Assembly (NCBI GenBank): GCA_903892365.1
Contig: CAITIF010000897.1
Span: 1-10,269, forward strand
DNA from: an uncultured Pirellula sp.
Lineage (GTDB): Bacteria > Planctomycetota > Planctomycetia > Pirellulales > Pirellulaceae
DNA: 10,269 nt
Direction: 5' to 3'
Shown here: positions 1-6,825 of the stretch, piece after piece
Layout: each line of letters begins with the position of its first letter
Position numbering within the stretch: the first letter of the stretch is position 1
The notes under the pieces: generated by a model
Told to the model about the DNA's origin: nothing
The model's database searches: none
Seen by the model: the letters and a program-made list of their open reading frames with translations, nothing else
Made by a program: the position numbers and the translations under genes

Positions 1-1031
1 GTGAATTGGCCAACTATGTGCGAGAGCGAATCAACGGCAACTTCGGTTACTACAATATCAACACGCACCTTAACCCCACCAACGTTTGCGTGTACCGATG
101 TCGGTTTTGCGCCTTTCGTTCTGACCTGCGTGATCCCAAGGGTTACGCGATGAGCGACGAGCAGATCCTGCACCGAGGCCAAGAAGCGATGGACAATGGC
201 TGCACTGAAATGCACATCGTGGGTGGACTGCATCATAAGCTCGGATATGACTGGTACCGTGGTATCATCTCGCTACTACATAACGCATATCCAAAACTGC
301 ATTTGAAAGGTTGGACTGCAGTCGAAATCAACTGGTTCGAATTCCTAACGAAAATGACTTCGAAGGAAATACTTCAAGATCTCAGGGAAGCTGGGCTCGG
401 CAGTATGCCTGGTGGAGGAGCGGAAATCTTTCATCCCGAAGTGCGTGGTCAGCTTTGCGAGCACAAAGCCAACTCACATAAATGGTTGGAGATCCATCAA
501 GCAGCGCATGAGATTGGCTTGAAGACGAATTGCACCATGTTGTATGGACACGTGGAACAACCATACCACCGCATTGATCACCTGCTGCAGCTGCGCGATT
601 TGCAAGACAACACTGGCGGTTTTCAAACATTCATCCCGCTTGCTTTCCACCCTGAAAATACCAAGTTGTCTCATCTGAAGAAGCCCTCTGCAGCGATGGA
701 TCTTAGAACGATGGCGGTTTCACGTTTGATGCTGGATAACGTGCCGCACATGAAGGCCTACTGGATCATGCTTGGCATCGGAACCGCGCAAACAGCTCTG
801 GCTTACGGTGCAGATGATATCGATGGAACGGTTCGCCATGAATTGATCTATCACGATGCCGGCGCCACCACACCTGAGCTACTTACGGTGGAGCAGATCC
901 GGCAACTGATTTTGGAAGCAGGGCGCGAACCAGTCGAACGGGACACCATCTACCGTCACATCCATCGCGATGAATCCAATTTCAAGGAATGGTCGGTGGG
1001 CGAAGAAGTCGCAACGTTCCAGCACGCCTAG
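1..1031 (+). CDS. mqnE: Aminofutalosine synthase MqnE, 5' end cut by window edge
   Basis: Radical-SAM enzyme of the futalosine route to menaquinone; the family joins the carboxyvinyl-oxybenzoate made by MqnA to adenosine, giving aminofutalosine. Cytosolic. The frame is open from the first bases of the window. A TTG at 6 could be read as a start, but the upstream codon is open and the protein begins directly at a conserved family region (LANYVRERI, then NTHLNPTN), so I read it as a fragment lacking perhaps a few tens of N-terminal residues. The [4Fe-4S] motif CVYRCRFC (CxxxCxxC) lies at 87-110, followed by HIVGGLH and the MqnE-type signature PGGGAEIF; later come TMLYGH and FIPLAFHPENT. This signature favours MqnE over its relative MqnC. 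The stop TAG is at 1029-1031. It converges on a small minus-strand gene with only 37 bases between, and I see no terminator hairpin there. Identification is firm; the true start is not visible. Confidence 0.93.
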   Translation, partial: ELANYVRERINGNFGYYNINTHLNPTNVCVYRCRFCAFRSDLRDPKGYAMSDEQILHRGQEAMDNGCTEMHIVGGLHHKLGYDWYRGIISLLHNAYPKLHLKGWTAVEINWFEFLTKMTSKEILQDLREAGLGSMPGGGAEIFHPEVRGQLCEHKANSHKWLEIHQAAHEIGLKTNCTMLYGHVEQPYHRIDHLLQLRDLQDNTGGFQTFIPLAFHPENTKLSHLKKPSAAMDLRTMAVSRLMLDNVPHMKAYWIMLGIGTAQTALAYGADDIDGTVRHELIYHDAGATTPELLTVEQIRQLILEAGREPVERDTIYRHIHRDESNFKEWSVGEEVATFQHA

Positions 1032-1068
1032 CCCTATGGCTCAGCGCAAGTATCGTGTGCGATCAAGA

Positions 1069-1407
1069 CTACAGCAGGAACGGTAGGAGCGCAAAGACCG
1101 AGAAAACGATCAACAATACCCAGGCGACAAATCTCCAAAGCTTTCGTGGGGAGGAATCCAATTCCTCATCGGCATCGTCCATTTCTTGGTCGTCGTATCC
1201 GCCATACGATAACGACATATGAGAATCGCGGCTGTCATCTTCGGCCAACTCTTCATCCAACTCGTGGTTGGATGTTGTTGGCTTCGGACGCACCAGGTTC
1301 GTGAATGTAGCCTGACAATGATGGCAGCGCCTTGCGGTGGTTGCAATTCGCTTTCCACAGTGGCTACAGTCTGTGAACTCGAGCTGAACAGGCTTTCTGC
1401 TGGTCAT
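1069..1407 (-). CDS. Small zinc-ribbon protein with acidic linker and C-terminal membrane anchor
   Basis: Protein of 112 residues with three visible parts. Residues 14-31 form a zinc ribbon, CSHC then ten residues then CHHC (Cys14, 17, 28, 31), expected to bind one zinc. Residues about 48-85 are strongly acidic and Gly/Tyr/Ser-containing, so probably disordered. Residues about 91-112 are hydrophobic (VAWVLLIVFSVFALLPFLL) after a basic RKLWR, giving one membrane segment at the very C-terminus with the ribbon in the cytoplasm (tail-anchored; inference from the positive-inside rule). I do not know a function; similar ribbon-plus-helix proteins are, from memory, common in planctomycetes. The upstream stretch is pyrimidine-rich and has no Shine-Dalgarno sequence. 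The gene is divergent from nth (62 bases between starts), so the two may share a control region. The reading as a real gene rests on the paired cysteines and the clean helix. Confidence 0.75.
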   Translation of the reverse strand: MTSRKPVQLEFTDCSHCGKRIATTARRCHHCQATFTNLVRPKPTTSNHELDEELAEDDSRDSHMSLSYGGYDDQEMDDADEELDSSPRKLWRFVAWVLLIVFSVFALLPFLL

Positions 1408-1440
1408 GATGCTAAAGGGAAAAGGAAAGGGACTGGCACA

Positions 1441-1454
1441 GGTCCACGTGAACC
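1441..1454. promoter_or_regulatory. Imperfect palindrome between divergent starts
   Basis: GGTCCACGTGAACC is a 14-bp inverted repeat with one mismatched pair around the palindrome CACGTG. It lies between the divergent starts of the zinc-ribbon gene (1407) and nth (1470). Placement suits an operator, but a single short palindrome can arise by chance and I find no convincing -35/-10 pair beside it. Confidence 0.2.
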
Positions 1455-1469
1455 AAGTATGATTGGACT

Positions 1470-2120
1470 ATGATTAGATCAGAACGCGCAAAGACCGTAC
1501 ACGTACGACTGGAAGAACTTTACCCCCAGGTCCCGATCCCCCTGGAACATCAGGACATTTACACTTTATTGGTGGCAGTGCTTCTAAGTGCACAATGCAC
1601 CGACAAAATGGTAAATCGTGTAACACCCCATCTGTGGGCCTTGGCCGACAACCCCTTCGACATGGCCAAGAAATCGGTGGAAAGCATTCGCGAGATTATC
1701 CAACCCTGCGGATTAAGTCCTCAAAAGTCCAAAGCGATCCAAGGTTTATCGAAGATTTTGGTGGACGAATATCAAGGTCAAGTTCCGAACAGCTTTGAGA
1801 AATTGGAAGCACTACCTGGAGTTGGCCATAAAACCGCCTCGGTCGTGATGAGTCAAGGCTTTGGGGTGGCAGCCTTTCCCGTTGATACCCACATTCATCG
1901 CTTGGCACAGCGTTGGGGGCTCACCGACGGTAGTTCGGTTGTTCAGACGGAACGCGATCTCAAAAAGTTGTTTCCAGAAGCCAGCTGGAATAGGCTGCAT
2001 TTGCAGATCATCTTTTACGGCCGCGAGCATTGTACGGCCCGTGGGTGCGACGGTACCGTTTGTGGTCTTTGCCGTGAGCTGTATCCTCGGCGCAAAACCG
2101 CCGTCGTGACTCGGAAATAG
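1470..2120 (+). CDS. nth: Endonuclease III (DNA glycosylase/AP lyase) with variant iron-sulfur cysteines
   Basis: Base-excision repair enzyme that removes oxidised pyrimidines and nicks the abasic site. The 216 residues are close to the usual ~211. LLSAQCTD (38-45) matches the family's conserved N-terminal helix. The helix-hairpin-helix is LPGVGHKTA (115-123) with catalytic Lys121, and the catalytic Asp139 sits in FPVDTHIHR. The C-terminal cluster region is unusual: cysteines are at 188, 193, 198 and 201, whereas the standard motif is Cys-x6-Cys-x2-Cys-x5-Cys. The pair CGLC could match the central Cys-x2-Cys, Cys188 the first ligand, and no cysteine follows where the fourth should be; Cys193 is the only spare. 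The ATG at 1470 places the N-terminus as in E. coli Nth, though its ribosome site is weak. The gene is followed after 6 nt by the comF-like gene, so they are probably co-transcribed. Confidence 0.93.
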   Translation: MIRSERAKTVHVRLEELYPQVPIPLEHQDIYTLLVAVLLSAQCTDKMVNRVTPHLWALADNPFDMAKKSVESIREIIQPCGLSPQKSKAIQGLSKILVDEYQGQVPNSFEKLEALPGVGHKTASVVMSQGFGVAAFPVDTHIHRLAQRWGLTDGSSVVQTERDLKKLFPEASWNRLHLQIIFYGREHCTARGCDGTVCGLCRELYPRRKTAVVTRK

Positions 2121-2126
2121 CCAAGC

Positions 2127-2969
2127 ATGAACAGCCTGCTATCTACTCTTCGCGATCGAACGACATGGAGTCGATGGAAACGTGGTATCCGGTTGTTTGC
2201 CGACTTGGCCTTCCCCCGAGTTTGTGTAGTATGCCAGTCGCCGATAATCGATCCCGAACATGAATCGATTTGCGGCGGATGCTTTGACAAGATTGAACCT
2301 ACTCCGTTGGGTTGTAGGAAATGCGGAGCTCCTATCAAGTCATTTCTCCGAACAGACGACGAGCCACCCAAATCCTGTCGCCACTGTGAAAAACGGAAAT
2401 GGTCTTTTCGCCGAGCCCATTGCTACACCATTTATCACGGGCCTGCCAAGCAAGTGATCCGAAAGATGAAACAAAGCAACAACGAATCGCTGACCTGGGA
2501 AGTGGGGCGTCGAGTTGGGAATTGGCTCGCTGAAAACCCTACCTTCGATGCTTCCAAGATAGATCGAGTTGTGTGCGTGCCGCAACATTGGTTCCGCCGT
2601 TTATCGACTAGATATAACCAGGCAGAAATTCTGGGGGCCTGCGTCGCCAAGTCGCTTCGGTTGCCATTCGAACCTCATGCGCTGTACAGAACGAGATGGG
2701 TGGAGAAGCAGGGAATCAAAAACTTGCAAGACAGACTCAACGATATGCAAGACTCCTTTGCGGCCTACGAGCGATCATGGATCCAAGGCGCCACGATCTT
2801 GTTGGTCGATGATGTTGTTACCAGTGGTGCGACCGCTCAGGATGCGGCTCGCGCACTGAAAAAGGCTGGTGCTGCCAACGTAGAGGTTGCCGCGTTCGCG
2901 CGAGCCATTGGTTCGAACAAGCCAACAGCCGTAGGGGCGAAAAGTAGCAATCCGACCGACCTAAAGTGA
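2127..2969 (+). CDS. comF: ComF family phosphoribosyltransferase-like protein
   Basis: Protein of 280 residues with the ComF layout. The N-terminal third carries four CxxC pairs: Cys33/36, Cys49/52, Cys63/66 and Cys84/87, expected to bind zinc. A type I phosphoribosyltransferase fold follows, with RYNQAEIL (162-169) and the PRPP-binding loop ILLVDDVVTSGAT (224-236). In naturally competent bacteria ComF acts in the cytoplasm on incoming single-stranded DNA; in many other bacteria the homologue has no proven role, and nothing here shows competence. The last ~20 residues are polar and look unstructured. The start ATG lies 6 nt after the nth stop, suggesting coupling; the ribosome site is poor. 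It converges with xseA across 64 bases in which I see no clear terminator. Family assignment is firm; biological role is open. Confidence 0.88.
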   Translation: MNSLLSTLRDRTTWSRWKRGIRLFADLAFPRVCVVCQSPIIDPEHESICGGCFDKIEPTPLGCRKCGAPIKSFLRTDDEPPKSCRHCEKRKWSFRRAHCYTIYHGPAKQVIRKMKQSNNESLTWEVGRRVGNWLAENPTFDASKIDRVVCVPQHWFRRLSTRYNQAEILGACVAKSLRLPFEPHALYRTRWVEKQGIKNLQDRLNDMQDSFAAYERSWIQGATILLVDDVVTSGATAQDAARALKKAGAANVEVAAFARAIGSNKPTAVGAKSSNPTDLK

Positions 2970-3033
2970 AGCAAGACCGGGTGGGAGGATGTCGATCATT
3001 GGCTAGGGATCAGCTCAGTTGAATCGAGACCCA

Positions 3034-4386
3034 CTACAGCACTTCGCTTTGAATTTCCCCGTTGGCTAACTTGGTGGTCAACTTTTGGCCCGGCTTGACT
3101 TGCTTGCTATGGGTGATCACGCTTCCGGTTTTAGAATCCATGGTCACAGAGTAGCCTCGCGATAACGTCTTTAATGGACTGATAGCATCCAACACACTCG
3201 ATGCTCGTTCGAGCTGTTCGTTGCGAGTCTGAATCATTGCATCCATGGCTTCGTCCAAAGCTTGGTGCACATCGTCCAGTCGCATGGTCGGTGTTTCTAA
3301 AGATCGCTCGGGCGATGCGAAAATGGGACGGCTCAGAATGGACTGCAAGCGTTGCTCCCCTTGATGAATTCGATGCATCATTAACATGTCGATGCGCCGT
3401 TGAGTTGCGGCCAAAGCGTCCAGGATTTCGTCGCGGCTTGGCACAACTCGCTCCGCAGCTTCCGAGGGTGTTAGGGCTCGTATGTCAGCGGCCAGGTCAC
3501 AAAGGGTTACATCAATCTCATGGCCAACTGCTGAGATCGTTGGTAACGAGCAGGCCGCGACGGCTCGGACTACGATCTCTTCGTTAAAGCACCACAGGTC
3601 TTCGAGCGATCCACCCCCGCGGCCAACCACCAAGACATCCAGCAACGGTCGAAGTCGCTGGGCTACTTGGATACCGCGAACGATCTCCTCAGCGGCTCCT
3701 TCCCCTTGCACTCGGGCAGGGATCAACAAAACACTTGCGCCCGGCCAACGTCGACGCAGAACCTGGACGAAGTCATGAATGGCAGCGCCGCTTGGGCTGG
3801 TCACGAACCCAATTCGCGTTGGGAAGCGAGGAAGCGATTTTTTTCGTTCCGCATCGAATAATCCTTCTTGAGCGAGCTTCAGATGCAGCCGTTTAAAAGC
3901 AGCTTGAAGCTTGCCAATTCCCTGCTGTTCCACCCGGCTTATAATCACTTGGTAAGTACCGCGAGGTCCATAGACATCGATGCGCCCTTGAACCAGAACG
4001 GCCATCCCTTCTCGCAAGTCGATGCCCAATCGTTCAAAAGTAGATCGCCAAAGCACTGCGGAGATCTGGCTGGTAGAATCTTTGATGGTCAAGTAGACGT
4101 GCCCGGAAGCCGATTGATTGAGATTTCCGATTTCGCCGGCTAACCAAAAGGTGGAAACCGATTCATCGATCGAACGCTTGATCCAGGCATTGAGTTGGCC
4201 GACGGAAAGAGGCGTTTCGGAAGTGCTTCCCGGCTTGGAGGGCTTAGAAGGGGCCTTGGGTTTCGATGCAGCTTGAGGCTTCGCCGGGGGTGTTGGTGTC
4301 CGCTTGGGATTGAGATCTAAGGGTTTCTTCTCGGGCTCGTTTCCAAAGAAGGCATCAGCATCATCGCTCCACAAAAACCCGGTCAT
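3034..4386 (-). CDS. xseA: Exodeoxyribonuclease VII large subunit
   Basis: Catalytic subunit of exonuclease VII, which degrades single-stranded DNA to oligonucleotides in repair. I choose the ATG at 4386 (450 residues): it overlaps the stop of the preceding acyltransferase gene as ATGA, and MTGFLWSDDADAFFGNEP looks like a natural N-terminus. The frame stays open 24 codons further upstream to an ATG at 4458, but that part lies inside the neighbour. Residues about 20-58 are rich in Lys, Pro, Ala and Ser, an extension before the OB-fold (about 58-152; LSVGQLNAWIKRSI, LAGEIGNL). The catalytic domain holds RIGFVTSPSGAAIHDF, VVGRGGGSLEDLWCFN (253-268), AVGHEID (286-292) and LTPSEAAE (305-312); the coiled-coil part is at about 318-405 and the C-terminal LSRGYSV at 408-414. 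Last gene of the operon; no xseB (small subunit) follows it in this window. Confidence 0.95.
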   Translation of the reverse strand: MTGFLWSDDADAFFGNEPEKKPLDLNPKRTPTPPAKPQAASKPKAPSKPSKPGSTSETPLSVGQLNAWIKRSIDESVSTFWLAGEIGNLNQSASGHVYLTIKDSTSQISAVLWRSTFERLGIDLREGMAVLVQGRIDVYGPRGTYQVIISRVEQQGIGKLQAAFKRLHLKLAQEGLFDAERKKSLPRFPTRIGFVTSPSGAAIHDFVQVLRRRWPGASVLLIPARVQGEGAAEEIVRGIQVAQRLRPLLDVLVVGRGGGSLEDLWCFNEEIVVRAVAACSLPTISAVGHEIDVTLCDLAADIRALTPSEAAERVVPSRDEILDALAATQRRIDMLMMHRIHQGEQRLQSILSRPIFASPERSLETPTMRLDDVHQALDEAMDAMIQTRNEQLERASSVLDAISPLKTLSRGYSVTMDSKTGSVITHSKQVKPGQKLTTKLANGEIQSEVL

Positions 4387-5135
4387 AATGGAATCGATTC
4401 CTGAGGTACGGGATAAAATGCTCGTTCGCCGATCCGGAGCGAGCCATCTGCAGCCCATGTCTCCGATTCAAGAGTCACCGCGTGAAGTAGTGTTTCTGCG
4501 TATTGGCGAATCTCTTCGATTTGTTCTTTGGTTTGCTTGCGTGGAACATGGATCGCGGGCCCTAAAACAATCCTGGCGCGTGAGCTAGGACGTGGGATTG
4601 CGAATTGGTCCCACGATTTTGGATTGCGCCACGGTCGATCGAATCCACAGCCAAGCGGCACAATGGGGATTCCGAGCAAACCAGCAATGTAGATGCAGCC
4701 CGAGGTGAGCTCCCTGCGTGGTCCGCGCGGTCCATCAGGTGTGATCACTAGGCTTGTGTTTCGGAATTCGCGAGTGATTTGAAGGATTGCCTTGACGCCT
4801 CCTTTGCTGGTCGAGCCACGAACGGTTTTGAATCCGAACTGAGATATCATCTCGGTCAGCCAATGCGCATCGCGATGTTGGCTGAGAAGCATGGTGACAT
4901 CGCAGCCTCTGCGGTTGCATGGCGGTAGCGCAAGGTATTCATGCCATACGATGTAGATGGCTGGTCCTTGAAAACTTGCGACCGCTGGGTCCATGTTTGT
5001 TTGGTAGCATGCGATGCGGGCGTCCAAGGTGCGCATCCAGGCTCGAATACCAAAGGCAAGAAGAGTCCCCCCCCAGCTCATGGAGGCTCGTCCAAGAACC
5101 ATGTTCGGCCGAAAAGGTAACTTGGGGAATCGCAT
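4383..5135 (-). CDS. DUF374-type lysophospholipid acyltransferase-like protein
   Basis: Protein of 250 residues resembling the DUF374 branch of the lysophospholipid/lipid A acyltransferase superfamily. Family hallmarks seen: IVWHEYLALPP (62-72), SQHRDAHWL (85-93), GFKTVRGSTSKGG (101-113), TPDGPRGPR (132-140) and SWDQFAIPRPSSRARIVLG (174-192). Related enzymes transfer a fatty acyl chain to lipid A precursors or lysophospholipids at the inner face of the cytoplasmic membrane; the exact substrate of DUF374 proteins is not settled, so only an envelope-lipid role is inferred. Residues about 20-34 (WGGTLLAFGIRAW) may touch the membrane. I choose the ATG at 5135, which shares one base with the dapF stop (TAATG), over a TTG at 5153 in the same frame; this implies translational coupling. 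At the other end its TGA overlaps the xseA ATG. Family confident, substrate unknown. Confidence 0.85.
   Translation of the reverse strand: MRFPKLPFRPNMVLGRASMSWGGTLLAFGIRAWMRTLDARIACYQTNMDPAVASFQGPAIYIVWHEYLALPPCNRRGCDVTMLLSQHRDAHWLTEMISQFGFKTVRGSTSKGGVKAILQITREFRNTSLVITPDGPRGPRRELTSGCIYIAGLLGIPIVPLGCGFDRPWRNPKSWDQFAIPRPSSRARIVLGPAIHVPRKQTKEQIEEIRQYAETLLHAVTLESETWAADGSLRIGERAFYPVPQESIPL
4390..4401. repeat. 12-bp perfect palindrome just upstream of the xseA start
   Basis: GGAATCGATTCC is a perfect inverted repeat within the last codons of the acyltransferase gene. On the minus strand it overlaps the only purine-rich AGGA upstream of the xseA ATG, so pairing within or between transcripts could in principle affect initiation. 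It has no loop and could equally be a coincidence of coding sequence. Confidence 0.2.
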
Positions 5136-5998
5136 TACGACGGAAGTGGCCAAAGCCCGGAGAATACCTCAACCGCAGGACCGGTCATGAAAACATGATT
5201 GGAGGTTTCGTCCCAATGCAATCGCAACTGTCCCCCGAGAAGATTGTTCAAGATATGACGATCGGTGTTGCCGGTGAGCACACCAGCCACGCAAACCGCG
5301 CTGGCTCCAGTGCCGCAGGCCCACGTTTCACCCGAACCTCGTTCCCAAGTTCGCTGACGCACTTCGCCGCGTGCCAGCACCTCAACAAACTCCACGTTGG
5401 TTCGTTTCGGGAAGCGGTCATCGCGTTCAATCAAGGGTCCAACGGTCAAAACCAGTTCGTCTGTAGCTTCCGGAACGAAGATGACGCAGTGCGGGTTCCC
5501 CATCGATACGCATGTCGCAAACAACCGGTGTCCTAAAACTTCGATTGGGTGACTGACTACGTTGGCTTGGGGGTTGGCCCCTAGTGTGGTTGGAATCTGT
5601 TCCGCGTTCAATCGCGGCTCACCCATGTCGACCGTGACTTGCGACACAAGTCCATTTTCAACGGTCAGCTCAAGCGACAAGATGCCAGCGCCTGTTTCGA
5701 TCTTGAGAGATTTGTTTTTGGCGATCCCATGATCGTAAACATACTTGGCGACGCATCGAATTCCGTTGCCGCACATTTCAGATTCGCTGCCATCGGCATT
5801 GAACATTCGCATGCGAGCGTCCGCCTTGTCGGTTGGCAAGATAGCGATCAAGCCATCCCCACCGATTCCGAAACGCCGATCGGAAACTTGAGTTGCCAAG
5901 CTGGGAAGATCCAAGGGCAACGTTTGCGAGAAGCCGCTCATGTACACGTAGTCGTTACCGGCTCCGTGCATTTTGGTGAATTGCAGTGATTTGGCCAT
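5135..5998 (-). CDS. dapF: Diaminopimelate epimerase
   Basis: Interconverts LL- and meso-diaminopimelate without a cofactor, near the end of the lysine pathway; meso-DAP also crosslinks peptidoglycan. The 287 residues are slightly longer than the usual ~275. MHGAGNDYVYM (10-20) is the conserved N-terminal motif. The two catalytic cysteines are Cys76 in FNADGSESEMCGNGIRC and Cys228 in ERGSGETWACGTGASA. Also seen are RRFGIGGDGL (41-50) and SMGNPHCVIF (165-174). All key residues appear intact. The start ATG lies 6 nt after the FHA-gene stop and has no clear ribosome site of its own, so translation probably depends on coupling. The end overlaps the acyltransferase start as TAATG. The presence of dapF suggests a DAP route for lysine; it does not by itself prove a peptidoglycan wall. 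Confidence 0.96.
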   Translation of the reverse strand: MAKSLQFTKMHGAGNDYVYMSGFSQTLPLDLPSLATQVSDRRFGIGGDGLIAILPTDKADARMRMFNADGSESEMCGNGIRCVAKYVYDHGIAKNKSLKIETGAGILSLELTVENGLVSQVTVDMGEPRLNAEQIPTTLGANPQANVVSHPIEVLGHRLFATCVSMGNPHCVIFVPEATDELVLTVGPLIERDDRFPKRTNVEFVEVLARGEVRQRTWERGSGETWACGTGASAVCVAGVLTGNTDRHILNNLLGGQLRLHWDETSNHVFMTGPAVEVFSGLWPLPS

Positions 5999-6004
5999 GA
6001 GGGT

Positions 6005-6664
6005 TTAGCTTGGTAAACGGAAATCTGGGTCGGAGATGCCGCGAATCAATTCGGAGATGCGGCTGTAAAGTTGCAGCATGAGTTGCCAAGTCGCAATATC
6101 CACGTTGATCGTGGCGCGTTTGTCATTAATTTTGACGGAGTCGACGACTTCTCCGATTCGAGCATGAAAGTACTCAAAGAGCTCTGCCAACTGAGCTGCC
6201 TGACTTGGGCTAAGACGCTCAGGCAGTTGTGGCGGTTGGTTCATATCCCGCAAGGCGCGAATCGATTCGGCAAGCCCTGGGTCCAATTCGAAATCACCAT
6301 CGTCGTTGTGCGTACCGAGCTTGGATTCTTCGACAGCGGTTAAGCTATCTTGCACCCGCGAATTGATTTGTTCGGCGGAACCGAATAGCAACATGCTTCG
6401 GCCTACAGCGATGATGTCGCCGAATCGCAAAATTCGAAGTTGGCAATCTTGGCCATTCACTCGAGTCCCATTGGTGCTCTCCAGGTCGGTGAGCACTAAG
6501 TGGTCGTTGTCTTCTTGTATTTTGCAGTGAAAGCGGCTGATCCGCTCGTCGTTAAGCTGGATCGAGTTCCCTTCTTCGCGACCGATCGAGACTGGGGTTT
6601 TTAGGTCTGCGTAAATTCGCCCACGATCTGCACCTTGGACGACACGGAGCGTTAGCTTGCTCAT
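6005..6664 (-). CDS. FHA domain protein, first gene of the dapF-acyltransferase-xseA operon
   Basis: Protein of 219 residues. Residues 1-~95 form a forkhead-associated domain, a phosphothreonine-peptide reader: GRE (28-30), then SIQLNDERISRFHCKI with the SxxH motif at 43-46, then LTDLESTNGTRVNG (58-71). The residues that normally contact phosphothreonine (Arg29, Ser43, Asn65) are present. Residues ~100-150 are acidic and probably a linker; ~150-212 look helical (LSPSQAAQLAELFEYFHARI) with a short patch around DKRATINVDI, and I recognise no domain there. No signal peptide, so cytoplasmic. The start ATG at 6664 has a good ribosome site, GAGAGG five bases upstream. The stop is 6 nt before dapF. 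Presumably it answers to a Ser/Thr kinase encoded elsewhere; what it controls is unknown. Confidence 0.88.
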   Translation of the reverse strand: MSKLTLRVVQGADRGRIYADLKTPVSIGREEGNSIQLNDERISRFHCKIQEDNDHLVLTDLESTNGTRVNGQDCQLRILRFGDIIAVGRSMLLFGSAEQINSRVQDSLTAVEESKLGTHNDDGDFELDPGLAESIRALRDMNQPPQLPERLSPSQAAQLAELFEYFHARIGEVVDSVKINDKRATINVDIATWQLMLQLYSRISELIRGISDPDFRLPS

Positions 6665-6762
6665 TCCTACCTCTCGACCTTAACCTAAAACAATCAACTC
6701 TTGAAGTATCCATCTCGATTCAACGGATTGTACATTGTAGTACGGATTGCCGTGCTGTGGTC

Positions 6763-6800
6763 AGCGTAGCTACATTCGCTTTAGGGGCTAGCGTAGCTAC
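6763..6800. repeat. Direct repeat AGCGTAGCTAC, two copies, with palindromic core
   Basis: AGCGTAGCTAC occurs at 6763-6773 and 6790-6800, 27 bp apart start to start. Each copy contains the perfect 8-bp palindrome GTAGCTAC, so the copies can also pair with each other as a stem. They lie in the gap between the FHA gene start (6664) and the TIM-barrel stop (6826), upstream of the FHA operon. They could be a pair of regulator sites or a copy of an interspersed intergenic repeat; the sequence alone does not decide. Confidence 0.6.
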
Positions 6801-6825
6801 GGCAAGGATCGAACATGGGTCGAGC

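Noticed and set aside
1459..1473. Four-codon mini-ORF (ATG ATT GGA CTA TGA) whose stop overlaps the nth start
   Set aside because: The arrangement would allow coupling, but there is no ribosome site and so short a frame easily occurs by chance.
2970..3033. Possible terminator between convergent comF and xseA
   Set aside because: Only a long-distance GTGGG/CCCAC match is present, with no T-tract and no compact stem.
4387..4458. Longer xseA starting at 4458
   Set aside because: These codons lie within the acyltransferase gene, and the ATGA junction at 4383-4386 is a typical coupled start.
5136..5153. TTG start of the acyltransferase gene at 5153
   Set aside because: It would overlap dapF by 19 bases with a rare codon; the ATG at 5135 forms a TAATG junction.
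4919..5536. 205-codon plus-strand frame opposite the acyltransferase and dapF genes
   Set aside because: It runs antisense across the junction of two well-supported genes and its protein has no recognisable domain.
6683..6745. Promoter of the FHA operon on the minus strand with TACAAT as -10
   Set aside because: TACAAT occurs twice, but no -35 element at acceptable spacing is visible, so I do not place the promoter.
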